DNA from: Sphingobacterium spiritivorum
GTDB lineage: Bacteria; Bacteroidota; Bacteroidia; Sphingobacteriales; Sphingobacteriaceae
NCBI RefSeq assembly: GCF_016725325.1
Contig: NZ_CP068083.1
Span: 1,488,001 to 1,552,000 of the forward strand
DNA: 64,000 nucleotides
Reading direction: 5' to 3'
Part shown: positions 26,111 through 35,711 of the stretch, piece after piece
How the letters are laid out: each line of letters begins with the position of its first letter
How positions within the stretch are numbered: position 1 is the first letter of the stretch
Program-made: the position numbers and the translations under genes
Notes under the pieces: model-generated
Database searches by the model: none
Told to the model about the DNA's origin: nothing
Seen by the model: the letters and a program-made list of their open reading frames with translations, nothing else

Positions 26111-27637
26111 ATGTTGCACTTTCGAAAGATAATCATTCTAATTCTTTTCATCAGTCATTTCCAGTATCAGGCAAGCAGCCAAAATTCTCCGAAACGGGAA
26201 CTTCGTGGTGTATGGATAGCTACAGTCGCCAATATTGACTGGCCAAGCAGGGACAATGAAAGTAGTGAACGGCAGAAACAAGAGCTGATCAATATTCTGG
26301 ATGCACACCAACGTGCCGGACTGAATGCCATATTCTTCCAGATCAGACCTGCTGCAGATGCATTTTACGCTAAAGGAAGAGAGCCCTGGAGCAGATATCT
26401 TTCCGGTGTACAGGGTAAAGCTCCATCACCATTCTACGATCCGCTGGAATTTGTTATTGAAGAAGCACATAAAAGAGGAATGGAACTACACGCATGGGTC
26501 AATCCTTATCGTGCATCTACAACACTGAATCCTGCCCATTTTTCCAAAGATCACATCACCCGGACAAAACCGGAATGGTTTTTTAAATATGGTGGAAAAT
26601 ATCTATTCAATCCGGGATTGCCTGAAGTAAGACAATATATCATTGATGTCATCATGGATGTTGTCAAAAACTATGATGTGGACGGGATTCATTTTGATGA
26701 CTATTTCTATCCTTATCCGGATGCAAGAAATACTGCGCTACCTGATGCGCCTACTTTTCATCAGTTCGGCCAAGGCTTTGCCAATATACACGACTGGCGC
26801 AGAAACAATGTCGACCTTTTGATCCGTGATCTCGGAATAGCAATTAAAAAGGAAAAACCATTTATCAAATATGGGATAAGCCCTTTTGGTATATGGGATA
26901 ATAAAAGAGATAATCCGGATGGATCCAATACAAGCGGACTCAGTGGCTACCGCACGCTGTATGCAGATGGGGTCAAGTGGATGAAAGAAGGTTGGATAGA
27001 CTATATCAATCCACAAATTTATTTTCCGTTTAATAACAGAGCTGCAGCTTTCGAAATCTTGCTGGAATGGTGGGAGAAACATACCTACGGACGTCATTTT
27101 TATGTAGGACATGGGGCATACCGTCTAACTGAAAAACGCCAGGGATGGACAGATAAGGGACAAATTCCAAAGCAGGTGCGTCACCTGCGGAATCAACATG
27201 AAGTACAGGGAAGTATTTATTTCAGCTCTAAATCTTTGATGGACAATCTGGCAGGACTACGTGATTCCATGCAATATGATCTGTATCGCTACAAAGCACT
27301 TCCACCAACGATGGCATGGATAGACAGCATACCTCCGCAATCCCCTTATGGATTACAGGCACACGTCTCTGCAAACAGAAGATCGACTACGCTGATGTGG
27401 CAAAAGCCTAACGATGAACAGATCTATGGTTATATCATTTATCGTTTTGAAAAGGGAGAAAATGTCAACACCGCAAATGCAGAACGTATCTTACAAATAT
27501 CATACGATGACAGCTACCTTCAGTACACGGATAATACTATAAAACCCGGAGGTCATTATTTTTATGTGGTGACGGCTATTGACAGAATGAAAAATGAAAG
27601 TAATATCTCTAATATCCGGGAAGTGATCCTCCCATAA
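26111..27637 (+). CDS. Family 10 glycosylhydrolase (GHL10/DUF187), exported
   Basis: 508 residues from the ATG at 26111; an upstream in-frame GTG at 26093 would put charged residues before the signal peptide. Signal peptide (IIILILFISHFQYQASSQ) without a lipobox Cys, so it is probably periplasmic, unlike its lipoprotein paralogue at 7992-9599. GHL10 domain motifs: ELRGVWIATVANIDWPS, LNAIFFQIRPAADAFY, KAPSPFYDPLEFVIEEAHKR, MELHAWVNPYRAS, YDVDGIHFDDYFYPYPD and EGWIDYINPQIYFPF. A C-terminal fibronectin-like segment (MWQKPNDEQIYGYIIYRFEKG to YFYVVTAID) follows. The gene converges with the GH3 gene across a shared hairpin. A DigH-like role on peptidoglycan glycan strands is inference. Confidence 0.9.
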   Translation: MLHFRKIIILILFISHFQYQASSQNSPKRELRGVWIATVANIDWPSRDNESSERQKQELINILDAHQRAGLNAIFFQIRPAADAFYAKGREPWSRYLSGVQGKAPSPFYDPLEFVIEEAHKRGMELHAWVNPYRASTTLNPAHFSKDHITRTKPEWFFKYGGKYLFNPGLPEVRQYIIDVIMDVVKNYDVDGIHFDDYFYPYPDARNTALPDAPTFHQFGQGFANIHDWRRNNVDLLIRDLGIAIKKEKPFIKYGISPFGIWDNKRDNPDGSNTSGLSGYRTLYADGVKWMKEGWIDYINPQIYFPFNNRAAAFEILLEWWEKHTYGRHFYVGHGAYRLTEKRQGWTDKGQIPKQVRHLRNQHEVQGSIYFSSKSLMDNLAGLRDSMQYDLYRYKALPPTMAWIDSIPPQSPYGLQAHVSANRRSTTLMWQKPNDEQIYGYIIYRFEKGENVNTANAERILQISYDDSYLQYTDNTIKPGGHYFYVVTAIDRMKNESNISNIREVILP

Positions 27638-27642
27638 TACAT

Positions 27643-27680
27643 TAAAAATGGCGAATCATTTTTTACGTGATTCGCCATAT
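27643..27680. terminator. Hairpin terminator between convergent glycosidase genes
   Basis: ATGGCGAATCA (27648-27658) pairs with TGATTCGCCAT (27668-27678) around a 9-nt loop. On the minus strand it is followed by TTTTTAAT, so it mainly serves the GH3 gene (stop at 27700); on the plus strand the tail is less T-rich. Confidence 0.8.
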
Positions 27681-27699
27681 ACAATTAATCTTATAAGCC

Positions 27700-29409
27700 T
27701 TAAATTCCTGTTCCGTTTTTATAATTTTCATTGATCGTTACCGGTAATTTACCTTTCGGCTTGATCTCTCTGAAGATAGCTCTCACCGCAGCTTTTTGCA
27801 TGAACCAGTCATTTTGATACCCCATAAGTATAGATTGACTTTTCTCTACACCTGGCAGATCAGCCAATGCATAAGGATTAGTAAACAGACAGGTGATCGC
27901 TTTTCTCTTTGCTAATTTAGCAATCACCTCTTTTACTTCCGGACTAAAAGGAACCTCACTGCGCGGACGTGAACGGTCATCGTGAATCGCTACGATTAAC
28001 TGTTTATGATCTTTCGCATTTTTGAAAATCTCCTGTAGCGCTTCTTCTTTTTCGTCTCCTTTGATGTAATATATATCAGACTCAGGAAGACGGGCTTTCA
28101 TTTCTTTTTCGAAATCCTGCGCTGCAGTCACGCCTATACTTACAATAGCCGTTTTTTGTTTTGGTTGAAACGAATACAGGCGGTTATTTGAATTCAACAG
28201 TGTAATGGACGCATCCGCTAAACGCTGTACCAATTGTTTTGAACTGGTTCTGTTCAGGTCATCATACAGATAGTTTGTATTGATTACACGCTTACGGTTC
28301 AGACCAACCCACAATTTTGCAGCCAGAACTTTCTTTACCCGGGCATCCAGATCGGCTTGTTTGATACGGCCATCCTTGATTGCCTTTTCGATCAACCCAA
28401 TAGCGCGACCACTGTTTTCAGAAACTTCCAGCAAATCATGCCCCGCAATAATGGCCTGAACATCTGCTTCTCCGTTTGGAAAAAACTTCTTCACTCCACT
28501 CATATCCATTGCATCCGTAACCGTGAGGCCTTTGAAACCTAACTGATCCTTCAAAAGTCCTGTTACTACGGCTTTTGATATTGATGAAGGCATATTAGGA
28601 GTGGGATCCAGACTTGGAATATTCATATGCGCAACCATGACTGCCGGCGCACCATCTTTGATCAACTGTTTGAAAGGGTACATTTCCAATGTATCAAGAC
28701 GCTCCTTACTGAATTTCAACTGTGGCAGATCATGGTGTGAATCCACATCCGTATCTCCATGTCCCGGAAAATGCTTTAATGATGCTATAATCCCTCCGTC
28801 AACCATACCATCCATATATGCTTTTGCCTTCTTAACAACATTATACTTGTTGTCACCGAATGATCTGAAATTGATCACCGGGTTTTTAGGATTATTATTG
28901 ATATCAACAACCGGAGCAAAATTAAAGTGCATTCCGATGCGATGAAAATCTTTAGCCACCTCTTTACCCATCTGATAAATCAGAGACTCATCCTGAATAG
29001 CACCCAAAGTCATTTGATAAGGATAAGAAACCGTAGAATCCGGCATACGCATTCCCAAGCCCCACTCACCGTCAAAAGTCATCAGCAAAGGCACTTTGGC
29101 AACGGCCTGATAACGGTTAAACATATTGGCATGACGCACAGGTCCTCCCTGAAATACAACCAGACCTCCCAACTGTTCTTTTTGAATTACTGCAGCCACA
29201 GAATCTATATATTTCTGGCCTAGATTTGTATGTGCCCGAACAAGAAATAACTGTCCTATTTTCTCTTTAGGAGAAAGGGTATTGAATACAGAATCAACCC
29301 ACGCGTGCTTTTGATTAATAAAGGCAACAAAATTGGGGTTAGACTGTGCTTTAGCGGCAATTGAAACAGCCACAAAGGCAAGCCCTAAAACCATTTTTCT
29401 AAATATCAT
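27700..29409 (-). CDS. Glycoside hydrolase family 3, NagZ-like beta-N-acetylhexosaminidase
   Basis: 569 residues with an N-terminal signal peptide (VAVSIAAKAQS), so exported. The GH3 N-terminal domain covers about 35-370: GQLFLVRAHTN, GGLVVFQGGP, MTFDGEWGLGMR, FNFAPVVDIN, VINFRSFGDN, SLKHFPGHGDTDVDSHHDLP (holding the His-Asp dyad used by NagZ-type enzymes) and VTDAMDMSG with the nucleophile Asp. A second GH3 C-like domain follows (about 400-569). Many Bacteroidota homologues carry an additional beta-lactamase domain; this one ends after the GH3 C-like part, which could be a natural variant. Likely removes GlcNAc from muropeptide or chitin-like glycans. It lies opposite a family 10 glycosylhydrolase. 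Confidence 0.9.
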   Translation of the reverse strand: MIFRKMVLGLAFVAVSIAAKAQSNPNFVAFINQKHAWVDSVFNTLSPKEKIGQLFLVRAHTNLGQKYIDSVAAVIQKEQLGGLVVFQGGPVRHANMFNRYQAVAKVPLLMTFDGEWGLGMRMPDSTVSYPYQMTLGAIQDESLIYQMGKEVAKDFHRIGMHFNFAPVVDINNNPKNPVINFRSFGDNKYNVVKKAKAYMDGMVDGGIIASLKHFPGHGDTDVDSHHDLPQLKFSKERLDTLEMYPFKQLIKDGAPAVMVAHMNIPSLDPTPNMPSSISKAVVTGLLKDQLGFKGLTVTDAMDMSGVKKFFPNGEADVQAIIAGHDLLEVSENSGRAIGLIEKAIKDGRIKQADLDARVKKVLAAKLWVGLNRKRVINTNYLYDDLNRTSSKQLVQRLADASITLLNSNNRLYSFQPKQKTAIVSIGVTAAQDFEKEMKARLPESDIYYIKGDEKEEALQEIFKNAKDHKQLIVAIHDDRSRPRSEVPFSPEVKEVIAKLAKRKAITCLFTNPYALADLPGVEKSQSILMGYQNDWFMQKAAVRAIFREIKPKGKLPVTINENYKNGTGI

Positions 29410-29531
29410 ATGCTTTAAAATTAATTAGGTACCACGAATTACGTCAAATAAAATTGATTTTTAAAACTATTTGTGCGTATTACAACAAAAAAGATGCACA
29501 AAAACGCAAATTGTTACAAAAAAAATATAGC

Positions 29532-30074
29532 TTACAGCAGATTGTATTTTTTCTCTAAAAGAATCGCCAGATCTAAGGATTGCTCAATCTCACCACTGGC
29601 TTCTTTTTTCCAGAGGGAATCAATAACAATTAACAAAAACTGTGTTTCAAGTTCCGGATTTTCATAACCAAGCTCTTCAAATGCACGATTTATAATAGGC
29701 TGTACAGGTTTCATAAATTGCTCATGCTGCTGGCGCGAAAAAGAATTATGAGACAGACGCTCCTGCAGTTTCCAGAAAATAGGCTCTTCAGCCACCAGTT
29801 TACTTGGCAGAAAGATCATATTTTTCAGAAAGTCCTTTGGATTTTTATAGGTCATCATTCCCTTATGATACATCAGTACTCTTCTGTATCCGGATTTGAT
29901 CAGATGAAAAAGCAGAGCGTCCTTATTTCCAAAATGTTTAAAAATCAAGGCCTCCGAAACTTCTGCATTTTGAGCAATAATTTTTGTCGAAGTATCCGCA
30001 TATCCTTTCTCCGCAAAGAGAGCCAAAGCCTCTTTCATTATCCTTTCCTTGCGACTCATCGCATTATCTTTCAT
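29532..30074 (-). CDS. TetR/AcrR family transcriptional regulator
   Basis: 180 residues. The N-terminal helix-turn-helix is clear: RKERIMKEALALFAEKGYADTSTKIIAQNAEVSEALIFKHFGNKDALLFHLI (about residues 8-60). The C-terminal ligand domain is not specific. It is encoded upstream of the GH3 gene on the same strand (122-nt gap) and divergent from the beta-barrel protein at 30218, with 143 nt between starts, so it may repress itself and that gene. An ATG six codons downstream (MSRKERI) is an equally possible start. Confidence 0.9.
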   Translation of the reverse strand: MKDNAMSRKERIMKEALALFAEKGYADTSTKIIAQNAEVSEALIFKHFGNKDALLFHLIKSGYRRVLMYHKGMMTYKNPKDFLKNMIFLPSKLVAEEPIFWKLQERLSHNSFSRQQHEQFMKPVQPIINRAFEELGYENPELETQFLLIVIDSLWKKEASGEIEQSLDLAILLEKKYNLL

Positions 30075-30098
30075 GTATCTTTATTGCTATAAATATTA

Positions 30099-30106
30099 CA
30101 AATATA
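30099..30106 (-). promoter_or_regulatory. Candidate -7 element for the TetR gene
   Basis: On the minus strand TATATTTG fits TAnnTTTG, 24 nt before the ATG at 30074. The -33 region has no clear TTTG. Confidence 0.35.
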
Positions 30107-30217
30107 CCTAATCTTTTTATATTCGCACAGGCATAGTCGAAGAGGATAACGGATTGTCATTATTTTTTTTACAAACAGTATTCCTATAAAAAGACTATCA
30201 CATCAACCTAAATTTCA

Positions 30218-33001
30218 ATGAGACACCTTGCGCTTGTCAGTATCTTTTTATTCCTTTCCTTATCAGCTGTTGGTCAAATCCGTATTTCCGGTAAAATCAC
30301 GGATAAGCTGACATCCCAGCCAATTAAAGGAGCCAGTATTTCTATTCTTAACAGCAAAGATTCAACTACTCTGAAAGCACCTAGTGATATGCTGGGCAAC
30401 TATACATTCAACAATCTGGAACAAGGTACCTATGTCATCAACATCAACTACATGGGGTATAAGCAGGATATGCGAAAAATCACATTGGGAAGTACCGCAG
30501 CAACAGTAAATTTTCAAATGGAATCTTCGGAAATCATGTTGGATGAAATCGAGATTACAGCAGAAACAGTTGCACTGAAAGGTGATACAATGGAATTTAA
30601 TGCCAATAAATATGCAACAGCCAAAAACTCCGATGCAGATGAACTGATCCGGCAGATTCCCGGAGTGGAAATTGATGAAGACGGCAATGTCAATGCCCAC
30701 GGAGAAGCAGTAAAAAAAATAATCGTTGATGGTAAGGAATTCTTCAGCACGGATCCCAAAATTGCGCTCAAATCTCTACCTGCCGACATCATAGATAAAG
30801 TACAAATCATAGATGATAAATCTGAACAGGCTAAATTTTCCGGATTCGACGATGGTAAGCGAGATAAGGTCATCAATATCGTTACCAAGCCCAATCGGAA
30901 AAAGGGATATTTCGGAAAAGCAAACGGCAATCTGGGAAATGATGAAAAGTACGCAACTAATATCAATATAAATGGCTTTCAGAATGACAAGCGCTATTCC
31001 CTTACAGCAATGGCTAATAATACCAATGAGACCAACTTCGGGGAGCAGGGACGCGGGGGCAACAGAGGGGGAAATTCAAATGTTGAGCGTGGCCTGTCTA
31101 AGACATACGCCGTGGCAACGAGCGTCAACAACAGTTATTTAAATCAAAAAATGCAGGTCAGCGCGGATTACAATTTTAATTCGACCAATACCAATACTTT
31201 TACAAATTCCTTAACCAACTATATCCTCGGTTCACGGGCTAATCAGTTAAGACAACAAGCGTCGAATACAGACAATGGAGCAGTAAGTCACAATGCAGGG
31301 GCACGGCTACACTGGGATATAGATTCCACTCAACGCATAGATTTTGTGCCGAAATTGTCCTATTCTTCCAATGATCGCACTAATTTTAATATAAGTACAA
31401 CTCTTAATGAACTCCAGGATACCATTAATACATCGGACCGGAGAAATCGAAATAATAGCAACAACTTTAATTTATCGGGAGCACTTACTTATATGGTAAG
31501 GCTGAATAAACCCGGAAGAACATTATCTGTTAATTTAAATGCCAATCATTCCTCCAATAACAGTGAGGGACGCACCTATGCGCTCAATCAATATTATAAA
31601 GATGCACTGTTAAATCGTATTGACACCAATAATAATCAGAATATATCTGAGGGCTATGGAAACGGAATAAACGGAAGGCTGACCTTTACCGAAAACATAT
31701 CCAGATTCAGCCGGTTACAGGCTAATTACAGTTACCGCAATACGGCAAATTATTCGGACCGCAAGACTTTCGAATTTTTGGAAGAAACCGGACAACTGGG
31801 CCAGCTTAACGAGAGGTTATCAAATGAATTCCGAAATGATTTTGATTTTCACAGTGGTGGTATATCTTATTTATTCTCTAAAAAAGATAGCTTAACGTTT
31901 CAGATTGGAGCAAATTATCAATATGCCTCCCGCAAGAATGATAAGACTTTCCCTAAAAATGTACTCACGACTTCCGGATTCCGAAGCTTTTTACCGGAGA
32001 TGAGTATCATTTATCACATCAGTAAAGAAAAGCGGCTGGAATTGAAATATAATACCGCAACGAATGCCCCTTCTATAAATCAGTTACAAGACTTTATAGA
32101 CAATCAAAACGCCTTGCGTATTCAAAACGGTAATCCGGATCTGGATCAGGAATATAAACATAATATTAGTTTTCAATTCAGGGATATCAAAAAATCCACA
32201 GGACGCAGTTTCAATTCCAGCCTTAACTTTGAATATATACAGGACAAGATCGTCAATTCGATCTTACTGACAGATACAGCAGTACACATCACAGATGATA
32301 TTATTTTAGGAGCCGGTGGACAGTACATCACACCGGAGAATGTCAACGGAGCTTACTCGGTCAGGATGACAAACAGTCTGGGTTTACCGCTTAATAAATG
32401 GAAACTAAACCTCAACCTGAATAATAATCTTTTCTTTAATAACAATTATTCCATATTAAATAAAGATTTATTGAATTCCAAATCCTACGGTATACGTCAG
32501 CGAGTAGGAATATCCAGTAATTTCGGAAGAAAGACAGTAATAGGACTCTCCTACAACGGCAACCTGACCTTTACGGAGAATCCATCCTTACAGGTCAAAA
32601 AATATAATGTGTACAACCATACCATTAACAATAATGCGTCTGTAGATTTCTGGAAAGGAATGTTTGTGACGTCCAATATAAACTACATGCTTAACGGTGG
32701 TGTACAGAATACCTCCGGGATTCAGACAGTTATCTGGAATGCCTCCATTGGCAAACGGTTCTTTCAGAAAGAAAACGCAGAACTGTCTTTAAAAGCATTC
32801 GATATCTTCAATAAAGCAAAAAATGTCAACAGACGTGTAGATGAATTCTCGATTTCAGATGTTCAGTCTAATACATTGACCCGCTATTTTCTATTGAGTT
32901 TTACATACCATCTACGCAAATTCGGCGGACAGGACAGTAAAGGATCACGCGGATCAACCAACCCGCGCAGAGAAGGAGGAAGGGGCAGAGGAATGCGTTA
33001 A
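30218..33001 (+). CDS. Outer membrane beta-barrel family protein (TonB-receptor-like) with carboxypeptidase regulatory domain
   Basis: 927 residues. Signal peptide ends near SAVGQ (20). A carboxypeptidase-like regulatory domain (about 22-105) has ISGKITDKLTSQPIKGASISI. A short plug-like part follows (LIRQIPGVEIDEDGNVNAHGEAVKKIIVDGKEFF, near 140-175), then the barrel, rich in Asn and aromatic residues. The last recognisable strand is RYFLLSFTYHLRKFGG; after it comes a Gly/Arg-rich tail of about 20 residues (RREGGRGRGMR), seen in this family. The function of the family is poorly known; transport or surface assembly is possible. The stop overlaps the stop of the convergent pncA by 4 nt. Confidence 0.88.
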   Translation: MRHLALVSIFLFLSLSAVGQIRISGKITDKLTSQPIKGASISILNSKDSTTLKAPSDMLGNYTFNNLEQGTYVININYMGYKQDMRKITLGSTAATVNFQMESSEIMLDEIEITAETVALKGDTMEFNANKYATAKNSDADELIRQIPGVEIDEDGNVNAHGEAVKKIIVDGKEFFSTDPKIALKSLPADIIDKVQIIDDKSEQAKFSGFDDGKRDKVINIVTKPNRKKGYFGKANGNLGNDEKYATNININGFQNDKRYSLTAMANNTNETNFGEQGRGGNRGGNSNVERGLSKTYAVATSVNNSYLNQKMQVSADYNFNSTNTNTFTNSLTNYILGSRANQLRQQASNTDNGAVSHNAGARLHWDIDSTQRIDFVPKLSYSSNDRTNFNISTTLNELQDTINTSDRRNRNNSNNFNLSGALTYMVRLNKPGRTLSVNLNANHSSNNSEGRTYALNQYYKDALLNRIDTNNNQNISEGYGNGINGRLTFTENISRFSRLQANYSYRNTANYSDRKTFEFLEETGQLGQLNERLSNEFRNDFDFHSGGISYLFSKKDSLTFQIGANYQYASRKNDKTFPKNVLTTSGFRSFLPEMSIIYHISKEKRLELKYNTATNAPSINQLQDFIDNQNALRIQNGNPDLDQEYKHNISFQFRDIKKSTGRSFNSSLNFEYIQDKIVNSILLTDTAVHITDDIILGAGGQYITPENVNGAYSVRMTNSLGLPLNKWKLNLNLNNNLFFNNNYSILNKDLLNSKSYGIRQRVGISSNFGRKTVIGLSYNGNLTFTENPSLQVKKYNVYNHTINNNASVDFWKGMFVTSNINYMLNGGVQNTSGIQTVIWNASIGKRFFQKENAELSLKAFDIFNKAKNVNRRVDEFSISDVQSNTLTRYFLLSFTYHLRKFGGQDSKGSRGSTNPRREGGRGRGMR

Positions 33002-33588
33002 ATCAACCTCCCACCATCTTCTTCAAATGATCTGGCAAGTGTTTGAAAATGAGCCGGATCTATCGCCTTAGTGGCATCAGCAAGAATTGCTGTCTGAAAG
33101 CCTAGAGATAATGCATCTTTAGCTGTGAAATATACGCAGTAATCGGCCGCCAGACCGCATACATGGACTTCTTCAATATTTCTGTCACGCAAAAATCCAG
33201 CAAGACCTGTATTTTTCCTGCGTCCGTTATCAAAAAAACCACTGTAGCTATCTATTTCCGGATTCATTCCTTTTCTGAAGATCGCTTCTACCCGATTCAT
33301 GTCTAACTGTTCATGAAATGCTGCTCCACTACTCCCCTGTACGCAATGCATTGGCCACAATCGCTGCTCCAGACCATTTAGTTCAATTACCTCGAAAACG
33401 CTTTTGCCAGGATGTTCCACCGCAAAACTTTTGTGATGAACGGGATGCCAGTCTTGCGTAGCAACCACCAGTTCATAATCCTGCTGAAGCTGATTAATCA
33501 AAGGGATAATCTCATCGCCATGTTCTACGGCCAACGATCCACCCGGCACAAAGTCATTTTGAACATCTACTATAATCAATGCTTTCAT
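32998..33588 (-). CDS. pncA: Nicotinamidase
   Basis: 196 residues. PncA hydrolyses nicotinamide to nicotinate and ammonia in NAD salvage. Signature: ALIIVDVQNDFVPGGSLAV with the catalytic Asp near 8, TQDWHPVHHKSFA with metal-binding Asp/His near 45-55, RKGMNPEIDSYSGFFDN with the catalytic Lys near 105, and VCGLAADYCVYFTAKDA with the nucleophile Cys near 150. It begins 2 nt after the response regulator stop, so it is the third gene of a kinase-regulator-pncA operon. Its last 4 nt overlap the end of the convergent barrel gene. Confidence 0.96.
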   Translation of the reverse strand: MKALIIVDVQNDFVPGGSLAVEHGDEIIPLINQLQQDYELVVATQDWHPVHHKSFAVEHPGKSVFEVIELNGLEQRLWPMHCVQGSSGAAFHEQLDMNRVEAIFRKGMNPEIDSYSGFFDNGRRKNTGLAGFLRDRNIEEVHVCGLAADYCVYFTAKDALSLGFQTAILADATKAIDPAHFQTLARSFEEDGGRLI

Positions 33589-33590
33589 TT

Positions 33591-34268
33591 CTATTCATCT
33601 ATTGTTAACATATAACCTATACCTCTGATATTAATAATTTTGATCCGTTCATCTTTAATAAGGTACTTTCGCATTCTACTTATAAAAACATCCAGACTTC
33701 TGCCGGTAAAATATTTGTCCTGGCTCCAATATGCTTTAATAATCTCTTCCCGGGGAACCACCTTATCTTTATTTTCAAATAATCTGCGCAACAATTCACT
33801 TTCCCGAAAGGATAGCTTCTCTTCCATCTCCTCAAAAGTCAGCAGATGCTTCACATGATCCAGAACATAATTTCCTATTTGCAATTTTGAAACAGCCTGT
33901 GCCCGGTTATAATATTTAAACAGAGCCTCTATCCGGACAATGAGTTCTTCTATCTTAAATGGCTTTTTAATATAGTCATTGGCTCCAAGGTGAAACCCTG
34001 CAACGACATCTTCAGTTTGCGTCCGTGCGGTCAGAAATATAATAGGTACATCCGTATCCATTCCTCTCACCTTCTTTGCCAGCTCAAAACCATCCATCAC
34101 AGGCATCATGACATCGATCAGCAAAAGATCATATTTCTGTTCCTGAAACGTGGAAAAAGCCTCTCCACCATTAGGACAATGTGTTACTTCAAATCCATGA
34201 GACGCCAGAGTATCTGACAAAATCATGGCCAGACCAGCCTCATCCTCTACATACAAAATACGGATCAT
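33591..34268 (-). CDS. OmpR/PhoB family response regulator
   Basis: 225 residues. Receiver domain 1-120 with the acidic pocket (VEDE near 7-10), phospho-acceptor Asp 52 in LLLIDVMMPVMDGFELA, Thr in FLTART and Lys in DYIKKPFKIEEL near 100. A winged-helix DNA-binding domain covers about 128-222 (LSFRESELLRRLFENKDKVVPREEIIKAYW, then RSLDVFISRMRKYL and IINIRGIGYML). It is the middle gene of the operon, 2 nt after the kinase. Proteins of this type bind tandem direct repeats; an array with 10-bp steps is present upstream of the operon at 35749-35783. Confidence 0.96.
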   Translation of the reverse strand: MIRILYVEDEAGLAMILSDTLASHGFEVTHCPNGGEAFSTFQEQKYDLLLIDVMMPVMDGFELAKKVRGMDTDVPIIFLTARTQTEDVVAGFHLGANDYIKKPFKIEELIVRIEALFKYYNRAQAVSKLQIGNYVLDHVKHLLTFEEMEEKLSFRESELLRRLFENKDKVVPREEIIKAYWSQDKYFTGRSLDVFISRMRKYLIKDERIKIINIRGIGYMLTIDE

Positions 34269-34270
34269 AA

Positions 34271-35701
34271 CTACGCTTTAGGAATACTGATCGTAAAGAT
34301 ACTACCTTTATTTAATTCACTGACGAGAGAAACAGTCCCTCCATGTTGTGTAATCATTTGCTTTACATATGATAATCCCAGACCAAAACCCTTTACTTCA
34401 TGAAGATTTCCCTCGGGAACTCTGAAAAAAGCATCAAATACATCCTTTTGATATTCTGCAGCAATGCCCTTCCCATTATCTTTCACACTGATCTCTATCG
34501 AGTGCGCCAATTCTTTCAGAACAACCGTTATCAAAACCTCTTCTCCGGAATACTTGATTGCATTATCCAGCAGATTGCTACACACATTCTTCAGATGCGC
34601 TTCATCAGCCGATATCATTACCGGTCTCTTTTCACAATCAAAGACTACCTCAATCTTCTTTTTAAAATTGAGCTTTGCAATCATAATACACCGCTCCAGC
34701 AAGTCTGCAATATCAAATGTCGTGTATTGTAAATTGACTCCCTTTACTTCATCAATATCCATCTGCAAAACTTTTTCAATCATATCAGAAAGGTGTTGAA
34801 GCTCATTTCTGGAAACCTGAAGATATAACTCCATTTTAGCTTTATCATCTTTGACACCGTACGTCTGAATCGCTTCTACAGCTGCCATAACAGTAGAGAC
34901 CGGAGTCTTGAGCTCATGGGTCATATTATTTACAAAATTCTTTCGCAGTTGAGCCATCTTATTCTGCCGCAATATGGTCAGCATCAGATAAAGAAAGGAG
35001 CCAACCAGAGAAGCAACAAGAACTATTGAAACCAACAACTGCCATCCTATACCAAAAAGAAAATAACGCCAGGTATTCTCAAATTTAACCACGACAAACT
35101 GCCCTCTGTCTGGATTTACTAAGGTTGGTCTTGTCCACATCAGCTTTTCTGCTTTCGTATTTGCACGGAAAGTAGACACCTCTTCCCGACTAAGCTGCAG
35201 TAACTCCACCTTGAAATCGGTATGAATACCTTTATCTGTTAGCGTCAGTTTAAGTCTGTGACAGACCGTATCCATCACCTCTTTATCGAAATCAAAATCT
35301 TTGAACAGATAGGGAGGAATAATCTGAGCAGGTCCTTCGTCATTACGCTCTTCTCCTCTTCTGGGAGCATTATCCCTGAAGCCTTGCATATAGGAAGATT
35401 TCCCTGAGCTTTCTTCAAAATTCTTGCGTAAAGAATCAAAGTCTATTTTTGGAAATTTTTCCTGCAGATAGCCTACAAATGATTTCCTTCCTCTGGCCTG
35501 AGCGGAACGGAGAGAATCGTCTACATTGATCTTCGTCTGATATACTTCCTGTATAACATTAAACATTGATCTTTCTGCAGAAGAAAGAAACAGATCCCGT
35601 CTGTTCTGATAGCTGCCATAAAGCCATCCCGACAATACCAGAATAACGCCCAAACCCGTCAGGATCATGACTGTTATTACCAATTTATACCTTTTCACCA
35701 T
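34271..35701 (-). CDS. Membrane sensor histidine kinase
   Basis: 476 residues. TM helix at about 7-28, an extracytoplasmic domain of about 185 residues without a recognised fold, a second TM at about 213-243, then the DHp domain with phospho-acceptor His 262 in NMTHELKTPVSTV and a HATPase domain (LLDNAIKYS, DNGKGI, GFGLGLSYV). No HAMP domain is evident between TM2 and the DHp helix, which is common in this Bacteroidota kinase group. It is the first gene of the operon with its response regulator and pncA. It is divergent from the DUF4270-Kelch genes, across a 125-nt region holding the TTAAC array, so those genes are the likely targets. Confidence 0.95.
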   Translation of the reverse strand: MVKRYKLVITVMILTGLGVILVLSGWLYGSYQNRRDLFLSSAERSMFNVIQEVYQTKINVDDSLRSAQARGRKSFVGYLQEKFPKIDFDSLRKNFEESSGKSSYMQGFRDNAPRRGEERNDEGPAQIIPPYLFKDFDFDKEVMDTVCHRLKLTLTDKGIHTDFKVELLQLSREEVSTFRANTKAEKLMWTRPTLVNPDRGQFVVVKFENTWRYFLFGIGWQLLVSIVLVASLVGSFLYLMLTILRQNKMAQLRKNFVNNMTHELKTPVSTVMAAVEAIQTYGVKDDKAKMELYLQVSRNELQHLSDMIEKVLQMDIDEVKGVNLQYTTFDIADLLERCIMIAKLNFKKKIEVVFDCEKRPVMISADEAHLKNVCSNLLDNAIKYSGEEVLITVVLKELAHSIEISVKDNGKGIAAEYQKDVFDAFFRVPEGNLHEVKGFGLGLSYVKQMITQHGGTVSLVSELNKGSIFTISIPKA

Positions 35702-35711
35702 AATTAAAAAA

